Shown here piece after piece: positions 1 to 6,082 of a stretch of DNA of 19,634 bases; position 1 is the stretch's first letter; each line of letters opens with the position of its first letter. Source of the DNA: DATLHO01 sp035539855 (GTDB lineage Bacteria > Bacteroidota > Ignavibacteria > OLB7); the NCBI GenBank assembly GCA_035539855.1, contig DATLHO010000282.1:1-19634 (forward strand), in the 5' to 3' direction. Under the pieces are notes generated by a model. It made no database searches and was not told where the DNA came from. It saw nothing but the letters and a program-made list of their open reading frames with translations. A program made the translations under genes and the position numbers.

Positions 1-62
1 CCGAGCACGATCGGCGCGGCGAGCAGCGGGACGGTGCGCTTGAGAAACGAGCGACGCTTCAT
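1..62 (-). CDS. DUF1501-type Tat-exported protein, N-terminus only (partial)
   Basis: Only about 20 codons lie in the window; the gene runs off the left edge. The visible N-terminus reads MKRRSFLKRTVPLLAAPIVL. It has a twin-arginine RRSFLK motif followed by a short hydrophobic stretch, so a Tat signal peptide is likely (seen). The ATG is 10 bases after the stop of the upstream DUF1800 gene, so the two are almost certainly co-transcribed. DUF1501 proteins are Tat-exported, sulfatase-like proteins of unknown function that are habitually encoded next to DUF1800 proteins (family knowledge). The identity here is inferred from that neighbour and the Tat start, because no diagnostic domain is visible. 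No clear Shine-Dalgarno is seen. Confidence 0.6.
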   Translation of the reverse strand, partial: MKRRSFLKRTVPLLAAPIVL

Positions 63-72
63 GACGGGCCCA

Positions 73-1662
73 TCAGGTGAGCTGGAAGTTCGAGGAACGG
101 AACAGCGCGCGCAGCATCGCCCGCAGGCGCACGAGTCGGACGTCGTCGGGAGCATCGGCCCATTCGTACGCGCGGTCGCCGACGAGCTCGAGCTCGAGCC
201 GCGCGAGAATACGCGGCGACGCCGGGTAGGCGAGCATGTGCCGCGCGATGTCGGCGACGAGCGCGGGCGCATCGTCGAACGACGCGAACTGCCGCGCGAA
301 CGCGAGCACGTCGATCCGAGCGGTGCCGTCGCGCGTCTCGACCATGTCCGGGAAGAGCGCGTTGGCGCGCCGCCTCAGCCGCACACCGACGCCGCCGAGA
401 AGCTCGTCGGCCCACGCGTGGCGCTGCGGCAGCGTCGTCGTGCTGATCCACGAGCGATGGAACTGCCAGCCCTGCACGCCGGGCGGAAAGAACAGATCCA
501 TGCCGAGCGTCTTCGCGCGGCGCTGTGCGACGTCGAAGAATCGATCGCCCGCGTCGCCGGTCATCGGCGCGGTCATCGTCGAGCGAAGGATCCCCACGTA
601 GAAATCGACCGGACTTCGAATTGCGGAGCCGACGATGTCCTCCTCGTAGAAATGCCGGCTCGTGAACAGCCGTCGCAGCACCGCCGCGATGCTCCAGTTG
701 CTCGAGCGAAATGTCTCCGCGAGCGGCGCAATGATGTTCGTCTCGATCTCCTCCGCGATCGGATGCACCGGCGTCAGCGGCACGTCGGTGTGCGCGAAGA
801 AGCGATAGAGCTTGCGCACGACGTAGCGCGCGGTCGCCTCGTGCGCGAAGAGAATGTCGAGCAGCCGCTCGAGCTCCGGCGCGCCGTCGAGAGCGCCGGC
901 GATCGACTGTCCGTAGACCTGCTTGGTGCTCGAGTCGTGTCCGGTGAGCGGATTGCTCGTGACGTCGCCGCTGGTTCCGAACCCGATCCAATCCCACCCG
1001 GTGAGCGCCTTCGCCGCCTCCATGATGTCCGACTGCGAATAGTTCGGCGCGCCGTCGTTGTCGGCGACGCCGACGGTGAAGAGCTCCTGCAGCTCGCGTG
1101 CGTAGTTCTCGTTGACGGTCGCGGCCTTGTTGTGCTTGCCGTCGAGAAAGATCAGCATCGCCTTGTCGACGGTCACCGCGCGCACGAGGTCGCGGAAGCT
1201 GCCGAGCGCATGGCGGCGCAGAAGCTGGTTCTGGTGGTAGAGCAGGCGGGGGTCGTCGAAGAGGTTGCCGTTGGAGGCGAAGTGGTTGTGCCAGAAGAGC
1301 GTCAGGCGCTCGCGCGCCGAGAGGCCGCCGTTGACCAGTTGCGCGTACCACCACCGCCGCAGCTCGACGAAGTACTCGGTGTTGAGATCGAAGCGCCGGT
1401 CGTACCACGGAAAGCCCTGGGCGTTGTCGACATCGCCGAGCCATCCCGACGGCGACGGCAGCGAGGCGGGCGCGGTAAGGATCGCGTCGACGAGCGCATC
1501 CATCGACATCGCCGAGGCCGCGCGCAGCTCCGCGACGCTCGGAGACCCGACGGCGCGACGCAGCAGGTGCGCGACGCGCGCCGCGTCCCACGGTCCGTCA
1601 TAGCGCTCGAGCGAGGCCGCGGCAGGGCGCGCCTGCAGCGAGAGAAACTCCCGACGGTTCAT
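73..1662 (-). CDS. DUF1800 domain-containing protein
   Basis: The 529-residue product matches the DUF1800 family (PF08811) over its whole length, and 500-600 residues is usual for the family. Recognisable blocks, in order, are HLLRRAVGSPS near residue 33, FWHNHFAS near 122, NENYARELQELFTVG near 185, AKALTGW near 218, an RKLYRFFAH block near 283, IRSPVDFYVGILRST near 346 and FFPPGVQGWQFHRSWI near 390. The function is unknown. The family co-occurs with DUF1501, which follows here in the same operon. The start reads MNRREFLSLQ; it contains a Tat-like RREFL but no hydrophobic core follows, so export is doubtful. A TATCTT element 45 bases upstream of the ATG (1712 to 1707 on the minus strand) is a likely promoter. 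No Shine-Dalgarno is evident. Confidence 0.93.
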   Translation of the reverse strand: MNRREFLSLQARPAAASLERYDGPWDAARVAHLLRRAVGSPSVAELRAASAMSMDALVDAILTAPASLPSPSGWLGDVDNAQGFPWYDRRFDLNTEYFVELRRWWYAQLVNGGLSARERLTLFWHNHFASNGNLFDDPRLLYHQNQLLRRHALGSFRDLVRAVTVDKAMLIFLDGKHNKAATVNENYARELQELFTVGVADNDGAPNYSQSDIMEAAKALTGWDWIGFGTSGDVTSNPLTGHDSSTKQVYGQSIAGALDGAPELERLLDILFAHEATARYVVRKLYRFFAHTDVPLTPVHPIAEEIETNIIAPLAETFRSSNWSIAAVLRRLFTSRHFYEEDIVGSAIRSPVDFYVGILRSTMTAPMTGDAGDRFFDVAQRRAKTLGMDLFFPPGVQGWQFHRSWISTTTLPQRHAWADELLGGVGVRLRRRANALFPDMVETRDGTARIDVLAFARQFASFDDAPALVADIARHMLAYPASPRILARLELELVGDRAYEWADAPDDVRLVRLRAMLRALFRSSNFQLT

Positions 1663-1706
1663 GGCGAGAAGAGTAGACGAAGGAGAGCGGGGGACGAACG
1701 GCGGGG

Positions 1707-1712
1707 AAGATA
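1707..1712 (-). promoter_or_regulatory. Probable -7/-10 box of the DUF1800 operon
   Basis: TATCTT on the minus strand lies 45 bases before the DUF1800 ATG. A TTGCCG hexamer lies 18 bases further upstream. It fits the TAnnTT pattern seen before six other genes in this window. This is a sequence-pattern assignment only. Confidence 0.4.
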
Positions 1713-1819
1713 CACCACCGGGAGTCGATGCGGCAATGGGGCGCCGCGAAGCTGCACGAGCGGTCGCGCAGATCAGCGCCGCGCGTGGGTTCTGCGTTCC
1801 AGATTCCCGCGCCCGATGC

Positions 1820-1825
1820 TACGTT
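1820..1825 (+). promoter_or_regulatory. Probable -7/-10 box of the metallophosphoesterase gene
   Basis: TACGTT, continued as TACGTTTG, lies 35 bases before the ATG at 1855. This matches the Bacteroidota-type TAnnTTTG box well. No convincing upstream -33 element is visible. Confidence 0.4.
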
Positions 1826-1854
1826 TGGGCTCCCGTTCACGCAACACCGTGCCC

Positions 1855-3051
1855 ATGATCATTCGCCTTCTCGTCGTCCTCGCGATCCTCGCGCTCGCAA
1901 TCTTCACCATCGGCCGCCGGCTGATCTCGCATGCCGGCCTCGAGCGGCGCGGCCGCCGCATCGCCTGGATCGCCTACCTCGCATGGGTCGTCTCGGTGAT
2001 CGCGCTGACGATTCTCATGCGCGACTCCGCGGCTCCCGGCGGCTTCGTCGCGTGGTACACCTACGTCTCACTGGGATTGCTCTCGTTCCTGTTCTTCCTG
2101 CTGATCATCCGCGACATCGTCTGGCTCGGTGGCCGCGGCATCGCGGCGCTGCGACGCATGGGACGAGAGCGGACCGAGGCTGCCGTGGCGGTCGACGCGG
2201 GACGGCGCGAGCACCTGCTGCAGATGACGAACGTCGGCGTCATCGCCACCGCCGGCGTGCTCACGTCCTACGGTGTCTACGAGGCGCGGCGCACGCCCGG
2301 CATCGTCGAGATCGACGTGCCTATCGCGCGCCTGCCGCCGGTGTTCGACGGCTTTCGGATCGTGCAGATCACCGACATCCACGCCGGCCTCACCGTCGGT
2401 CGCGAGTGGGTCGAGACCGTCGTCGAGGAGGTACGCAATCTGCGCCCCGACATGATCGCCTTCACGGGCGACGTCGTCGACGGCTCCGTCGCGAACCTGC
2501 GCGACGACGTGGCGCCGCTGGCGTCGATCGTGGCGCCGTTCGGGAAGTTCTTCGTCACCGGCAATCACGAGTACTACTCGGGAGCCGAGGCGTGGGTCCG
2601 CGAGATGGAGCGCATCGGCTACGACGTCCTGATGAACGAGCACCGCATCGTCGAGCGCGACGGCGCGAAGCTCGTCCTCGGCGGCGTCACCGACTTCACC
2701 GCCGCGGAGCACCTGACGTCGCATCGCTCCGATCCGGTCGCCGCCTTTCGCAACGCGCCCGACGATCTCGTGCGCCTCTTCCTGGCGCATCAGCCGAAGA
2801 CACTCCGCCAGACCGACGACGTCGCGTTCGATCTCATGCTCAGCGGGCATACGCACGGCGGACAGTTCTTCCCGTGGAATCTCTTGACGACGCTCGATCA
2901 GCCCTATCTCTCGGGACTCCACAAGCCCGACGGGAAGTGGATTTACGTGAGCAAGGGAACCGGATACTGGGGACCGCCCGTGAGGGTTGGAGCGCGGAGC
3001 GAGGTGACGGTGGTGACGCTGCGAGCGGCGGGATCGCCCTTGTCCTCGTAG
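1855..3051 (+). CDS. Membrane-anchored metallophosphoesterase
   Basis: The 398-residue protein has hydrophobic segments at about residues 2-18, 38-54 and 68-90, then a possible fourth at 127-143. A calcineurin-like phosphoesterase domain runs from about 168 to the end. The metal-binding signature is complete: D174-x-H176 (ITDIHAG), GD206 (FTGDVVDG), GN237-H238 (VTGNHEYY), H312 (LAHQP) and GH332-T-H334 (LSGHTHGGQ). The layout resembles the YkoQ/YaeI-type membrane phosphoesterases. YaeI acts on UDP-2,3-diacylglucosamine or phospholipid-type substrates, but the substrate here cannot be told. The ATG at 1855 was chosen because it starts directly at the first membrane helix; the open frame continues upstream only as antisense of DUF1800. 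Transcription is divergent from DUF1800. There is no good Shine-Dalgarno, and a TACGTTTG box lies 35 bases upstream. Confidence 0.9.
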   Translation: MIIRLLVVLAILALAIFTIGRRLISHAGLERRGRRIAWIAYLAWVVSVIALTILMRDSAAPGGFVAWYTYVSLGLLSFLFFLLIIRDIVWLGGRGIAALRRMGRERTEAAVAVDAGRREHLLQMTNVGVIATAGVLTSYGVYEARRTPGIVEIDVPIARLPPVFDGFRIVQITDIHAGLTVGREWVETVVEEVRNLRPDMIAFTGDVVDGSVANLRDDVAPLASIVAPFGKFFVTGNHEYYSGAEAWVREMERIGYDVLMNEHRIVERDGAKLVLGGVTDFTAAEHLTSHRSDPVAAFRNAPDDLVRLFLAHQPKTLRQTDDVAFDLMLSGHTHGGQFFPWNLLTTLDQPYLSGLHKPDGKWIYVSKGTGYWGPPVRVGARSEVTVVTLRAAGSPLSS

Positions 3052-3063
3052 TGCGCCGTGCGC

Positions 3064-3083
3064 GCGGCCGCCACTGCGGCCGC
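3064..3083. terminator. GC-rich hairpin after the metallophosphoesterase gene
   Basis: GCGGCCGC, a four-base CACT loop and a second GCGGCCGC form a perfect 8-bp stem starting 12 bases after the stop codon. There is no U-tract, so intrinsic termination is only possible, not shown. Confidence 0.35.
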
Positions 3084-3115
3084 CGCAACGAAGAACACGC
3101 GGCGCCCCCATCGCG

Positions 3116-3293
3116 ACATGCGGTGATCCGACACCAAGGAAGGATTCCCTTCGGGAAAGACAGAGTTGGGGGCCTTTGAATAGTCGAGAAACCGAAGCGC
3201 GCGTCGCGCGCTTCGGTTTCTCGACTCTCCAGAACCACCGCGCCCCTGTCATCGCCGAAGGGGATCTTTCCCTGGGTGCGCATCACCGCATGT
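3116..3293. repeat. 178-bp palindromic REP/MITE-like element
   Basis: This element fills most of the 319-base gap between the metallophosphoesterase (ends 3051) and elaA (ends 3371). Its arms, 3116-3203 and 3205-3293, are inverted copies of each other around a single central base (3204). The outer 12 bases (ACATGCGGTGAT) are perfect inverted repeats. So are the inner 22 bases (3182-3203 against 3205-3226), which would fold into a very stable stem. The middle of each arm is a diverged copy of a unit containing a GGAAnGATnCCCTTCGG core. No open frame and no target-site duplication are seen. It lies between two convergent genes, so it may also serve as a bidirectional terminator. REP/BIME-like or non-autonomous MITE origin is inferred. 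Confidence 0.7.
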
Positions 3294-3325
3294 GGTGATA
3301 GGAGCACTGCGGGTTCTCGAGCGCG

Positions 3326-3355
3326 GCAGCCGCATGCAGCCGCATGCAGCCGCCC
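3326..3355. repeat. Three tandem copies of a 10-bp unit
   Basis: GCAGCCGCAT is repeated twice, followed by a third copy differing in its last bases (GCAGCCGCCC). The array lies between the palindromic element and the end of elaA. It is short and may be a replication-slippage product. Confidence 0.6.
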
Positions 3356-3370
3356 GCGCACCGGAACTAC

Positions 3371-3859
3371 TCACCGCCGCACCATCTCGATATGAGGAAT
3401 CCCATCCTCATCGTACGGCTCGCCCTCGGCGACGAATCCGAGCGACGCGTAGAACTGCTCGAGGTAGCGCTGCGCCGACAGCCGGATCGTCGTCGTCGCG
3501 AACGATCGCTCGACCGCCGCGATCGCTTCGAGCATGAGCTCGCGGCCGAGGCCCTGGCCGCGCACGGCGGGATGCGTGACGACGCGGCCGATCACCGCCT
3601 CAGCATGCTTCGTACCCGGCGCGAAAAGCCGCGCGCACGCGAGGAGCTCGCGACGCTCGCCGTCGACAACTCGCCAGCCGAGCAGGTGCAACGCCTCGGG
3701 ATCGCGACCGTCGGCATCGAGGTACGCGCAGGCCTGCTCGACGACGAAGACGAGCTGGCGCAGCCGCATCAGCTCGTAGAGCTCGGCCGTCGAGAGCGCG
3801 GCGAACGTCGCGAGCCGCCACGTGACGTCGCGCGTGTGAGCGGTGCGTGGATTGGACAT
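3371..3859 (-). CDS. elaA: ElaA-type GNAT N-acetyltransferase
   Basis: The 162-residue single-domain protein has the ElaA signature throughout. RLRQLVFVVEQACAYLDADG lies at about residues 32-51, HLLGWRV at 58-64, and the acetyl-CoA-binding motif A (GRVVTHPAVRGQGLGRELM) at 91-109. LEQFYASLGFVAEGEPYDEDGIPHIEM closes it at 133-159. ElaA proteins are GNAT-superfamily acyltransferases whose physiological acceptor is not established. The ATG at 3859 lies 9 bases after the stop of the heme A synthase gene, so the two form an operon. Function in that operon is unclear, and co-transcription may be incidental. Annotation to family level is firm. Confidence 0.9.
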   Translation of the reverse strand: MSNPRTAHTRDVTWRLATFAALSTAELYELMRLRQLVFVVEQACAYLDADGRDPEALHLLGWRVVDGERRELLACARLFAPGTKHAEAVIGRVVTHPAVRGQGLGRELMLEAIAAVERSFATTTIRLSAQRYLEQFYASLGFVAEGEPYDEDGIPHIEMVRR

Positions 3860-3868
3860 GATGATGCG

Positions 3869-4996
3869 CTACGCCATCCGCTCGAGCGGGACGCGGTCGG
3901 ACTGTGCCGGAATCTGCGCCGCAGGCGAGTGCGGTCGGCGGATGTGCTCGAAGAGGAGACTGAACTGCAGTCCGAGCGTCAGCGCGGCCAGCAGCAGGTG
4001 CAGCGGCTGTGCCGGCGCGGGCATGTCGAGCTCCTGCAGGATGATGCCGCTGACGGCGGCGGCGAAGACCAACAGCGCGAGCAGTCCCGCGCGACGCTGC
4101 GCGCGGACGAAGCCGCGCGCCTCGCGGATCATCCGCATCACCAGTAGCACATTGGCCGCGAGCAGCACCCACGCGAACGAGCGGTGGAAGAGGTACTGTC
4201 CGCCAAGCTCCGCGATCCACGTGCCGCGCGTAGCCTCGCCCATGGCGCGCGCGACGGTGTCGATCTGCTCGCGCACCTGCGTGCCGAGCACCGTCTGCAC
4301 GGCCGTCAGCGCTATGCACAGCAGAAGGATTGCGATGGTGCCGCGCGTCAGCGGTGGCAGCGCGTCGGAGCGTCCCCTGGCGCGATCGACGATCCACACG
4401 ACGAGCGCGACGATCACCAGGGCCAGGGCCATGTGGATCGTGATCTTCACGGGCGCGAGATTCGACTCGACGACGAGCGCGCCGAGCCATCCCTCGAACG
4501 AGATCAACAGCAGCGCCGCGACCGTCGCGATCACCGAAGCGCGATCCCACGAACGCCGCCGCCACGCCATGACGACCAGCACGATCGACGAGATTCCCAG
4601 CAGCACTCCGCTGAGACGATTACCGTACTCGGTCCACGTGTGCGCCGCGTTGAAGACCGCATAGTCGTGCTTCGTGTACTTCTCCCAGTCCGCCATGTCG
4701 ATCGCGCCGGTCGCGACGAGATCGCGCTTCGCCTTCCACAACGCGTTGTCGTGGATGATGAAGTGTCCCTTGCCGAACGCGCGTCCCGGCTCGTACTGCA
4801 GCTCCGAGACATGGGTCGGCGGGACGTAGTGCCCGAAGCACTTCGGCCAGTCCGGACATCCCATGCCGGCGCCGGTCGAGCGCACGACGCTGCCGGCGAT
4901 GATGACGACGTAGACGAGCGCGAGCGTCACGAGCGCGACGCTGCGGAAGCGGCGATCGCGGCGCGGGTCGAGTGCGACTGCGGGGTTCGAGGCCAT
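3869..4996 (-). CDS. ctaA: Heme A synthase (COX15/CtaA family)
   Basis: The 375-residue polytopic membrane protein converts heme O to heme A for aa3-type cytochrome oxidase (family role). It shows about eight transmembrane helices in two homologous halves. The first half has STGAGMGCPDWPKCFGHYVPP at 40-60, with the Cys47/Cys53 pair, and WTEYGNR at 121-127. The helix with H188 and EGWLGALVVESNL at 168-180 follow. The second half has VQTVLGTQVREQID at 233-246, FHRSFAW with H271, and PLHLLLA with H333. At the first heme-ligand position, where CtaA proteins commonly have His, Asn126 is seen; I recall the same EYxNR form in Bacteroidota proteins. The ATG at 4996 was preferred over upstream codons because the extra residues are polar and non-conserved. 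A TAGATT box lies 39 bases upstream. It heads the operon with elaA. Confidence 0.93.
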   Translation of the reverse strand: MASNPAVALDPRRDRRFRSVALVTLALVYVVIIAGSVVRSTGAGMGCPDWPKCFGHYVPPTHVSELQYEPGRAFGKGHFIIHDNALWKAKRDLVATGAIDMADWEKYTKHDYAVFNAAHTWTEYGNRLSGVLLGISSIVLVVMAWRRRSWDRASVIATVAALLLISFEGWLGALVVESNLAPVKITIHMALALVIVALVVWIVDRARGRSDALPPLTRGTIAILLLCIALTAVQTVLGTQVREQIDTVARAMGEATRGTWIAELGGQYLFHRSFAWVLLAANVLLVMRMIREARGFVRAQRRAGLLALLVFAAAVSGIILQELDMPAPAQPLHLLLAALTLGLQFSLLFEHIRRPHSPAAQIPAQSDRVPLERMA

Positions 4997-5034
4997 GGTG
5001 TCGACTGGTTGAGGGGAGGGTTCGTCGGGAGCTG

Positions 5035-5040
5035 AATCTA
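5035..5040 (-). promoter_or_regulatory. Probable -7/-10 box of the ctaA-elaA operon
   Basis: TAGATT on the minus strand lies 39 bases before the ctaA ATG. It belongs to the TAnnTT series seen across the window. No clear -33 element is visible. Confidence 0.35.
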
Positions 5041-5152
5041 CCACCTGCGCCGGCCAGACGCATCTCCGCAGGGATCTCTCACAATGAGTTACGGTGGACT
5101 CGACGATCGGTCGTCTGCGCCGCACCGTTTCGCACGAGGCACTCCGCGGCTC

Positions 5153-5158
5153 TATCTT
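5153..5158 (+). promoter_or_regulatory. Probable -7/-10 box of the GyrI-like gene
   Basis: TATCTT lies 54 bases upstream of the ATG at 5212. A TTTCG lies 20 bases before it (5128-5132), close to the spacing of Bacteroidota -33/-7 promoters. Confidence 0.45.
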
Positions 5159-5211
5159 CGCAGATGTGCCCGGTCGTGGGCGCCCGAACCAAACCCAATT
5201 ACTCGATTGCC

Positions 5212-5712
5212 ATGGACGAGCCTGTCATCAGGAAGGAGGAGGGATTCACGGTCGCCGGTCTCGGCACGACGTTCATCTCGATCCTGTCGCCGGATGCGAA
5301 CAACCTCGATCGGATTCCCCTGCTCTGGGATCAGTTCATCACGCGGATCCGCGAGCTGTCGAACCGCGCCGACGACATCTCCTGGGGAATCTGCCTGCCG
5401 CTGGCAGCCGAGGAGCGCTCGCACGATGAGGAGCTGAAGTACATCGCGGGCGCCGCGGTCACGAGCGCCGACGATCTGCCCGAAGGCATGGAGGCGGTGA
5501 CGATTCCGACGGCGACCTACGCGATCTTCACGCACAAGGGCCGGGTCTCCGATCTCGCGAAGACCTACGGTTCGATCTACTCGACCTGGCTTCCGTCGTC
5601 AGGGTACCGCGAGACGAGCGGCATCGAGCTCGAGCGCTACGACGCGCGCTTCACGAATGCCGATGACTCGGAGATGGAGATCTGGCTGCCGGTCGAGAAG
5701 GCGACGGCATGA
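5212..5712 (+). CDS. GyrI-like / effector-binding domain protein
   Basis: The 166-residue soluble protein resembles the GyrI-like or integron-associated effector-binding family (SOUL/AraC-effector fold). The pattern is IRKEEGFTVAGLGTTF near residue 6, then DQFITRIRELSNRADD near 43. GMEAVTIPTATYAIFTHKG is near 100, and a terminal EIWLPVEKA is at the end. The IPTATYAIFTHKG-type strand followed by an aromatic-rich SIYSTWLPSSGY stretch is typical of this fold. These proteins bind small molecules and often stand alone without a DNA-binding domain, as here; the ligand is unknown. The ATG at 5212 was chosen because the family homology begins right after it. Upstream in-frame codons overlap the promoter region. 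It is transcribed divergently from ctaA and its stop is followed by two hairpins. Confidence 0.82.
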   Translation: MDEPVIRKEEGFTVAGLGTTFISILSPDANNLDRIPLLWDQFITRIRELSNRADDISWGICLPLAAEERSHDEELKYIAGAAVTSADDLPEGMEAVTIPTATYAIFTHKGRVSDLAKTYGSIYSTWLPSSGYRETSGIELERYDARFTNADDSEMEIWLPVEKATA

Positions 5713-5755
5713 GGACTGTCGGCTGCGGCCCACGTGATGGACCCAAGGAGCGCGG

Positions 5756-5778
5756 GCATCGAACGGTGCGTTCGATGC
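5756..5778. terminator. Hairpin 1 downstream of the GyrI-like gene
   Basis: GCATCGAACG, loop GTG and CGTTCGATGC form a perfect 10-bp stem 43 bases after the stop at 5712. No U-run follows, so this is a candidate terminator or RNA-stabilising hairpin. Confidence 0.5.
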
Positions 5779-5788
5779 GACAGAGTTT

Positions 5789-5817
5789 GCGCGGGGAACC
5801 TCCTAAACTCCCCGCGC
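5789..5817. terminator. Hairpin 2, GC-rich, with an overlapping alternative pairing
   Basis: GCGCGGGGA (5789-5797) pairs with TCCCCGCGC (5809-5817) around an 11-base loop. GAGTTT (5783-5788) can instead pair with AAACTC (5805-5810), which would exclude part of the main stem. It follows hairpin 1 by 10 bases. A terminator for the GyrI-like gene is the simplest reading. Confidence 0.5.
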
Positions 5818-5841
5818 ACACCTCTGCTCTCTCCGTGATTC

Positions 5842-5857
5842 CATGACGGCCGTCATG
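5842..5857. promoter_or_regulatory. 16-bp perfect palindrome, candidate operator
   Basis: CATGACGGCCGTCATG is its own reverse complement. It ends directly at a TTTCG (5858-5862) that could be the -33 element of the promoter at 5879-5884. The position suits a dimeric transcription factor. No regulator is assignable from sequence. Confidence 0.45.
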
Positions 5858-5878
5858 TTTCGATTATCGCTGCCACCA

Positions 5879-5884
5879 TACATT
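5879..5884 (+). promoter_or_regulatory. Probable -7/-10 box of the large T9SS cargo gene
   Basis: TACATT, continued as TACATTTCG, lies 16 bases after a TTTCG (5858-5862). It fits the TAnnTTTG style of Bacteroidota-type promoters. Confidence 0.4.
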
Positions 5885-6072
5885 TCGACATAGGCACACC
5901 TCGCGCAGGCCGTCACCCTCGGCTGATCGTGATTTCCATTCGGATCGCAGCGCTGCCCCAACGTGTCCCCTATGGGCGCACACTCCCCCAATCGTCGAGC
6001 GCCGACCTTTCTCCATTCATCAATTCAGAGTACGACGTCCCCACTTCCATTCTTCATCATCTCACCCCTCTC

Positions 6073-6077
6073 GGAGG
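6073..6077 (+). promoter_or_regulatory. Shine-Dalgarno deciding the start of the large T9SS cargo gene
   Basis: GGAGG lies five bases before the ATG at 6083. It favours this start over in-frame codons further upstream (the frame is open from 5963), which have no signal peptide directly after them. Confidence 0.7.
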
Positions 6078-6082
6078 ACCGC

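Larger units (their letters stand above)
5713..6082 (+). other. 370-base gene-free leader before the large T9SS cargo gene
   Basis: No convincing coding sequence is seen here. It holds two hairpins (5756-5778 and 5789-5817), a 16-bp perfect palindrome (5842-5857), a probable promoter box (5879-5884) and a Shine-Dalgarno (6073-6077). If the box is used, the mRNA leader would be about 190 bases. It is visibly less GC-rich than the surrounding genes and pyrimidine-rich near its end. No riboswitch class was recognised in it. Confidence 0.5.

Noticed and set aside
34..3051. A single 1005-codon open frame on the plus strand
   Set aside because: Its first 600 codons are antisense to the well-supported DUF1800 gene and are Arg-rich low-complexity. 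Only the part from 1855 is a real protein (metallophosphoesterase).
2943..3137. Minus-strand small ORF with a signal-like start (MSRWGRRVFFVAAAAVAAAR)
   Set aside because: It overlaps the metallophosphoesterase end and the palindromic element. The hydrophobic stretch is simply the antisense of a GC hairpin.
3116..3293. Insertion sequence or attachment site
   Set aside because: No transposase or integrase and no target-site duplication are visible; only a non-coding palindrome is supported.
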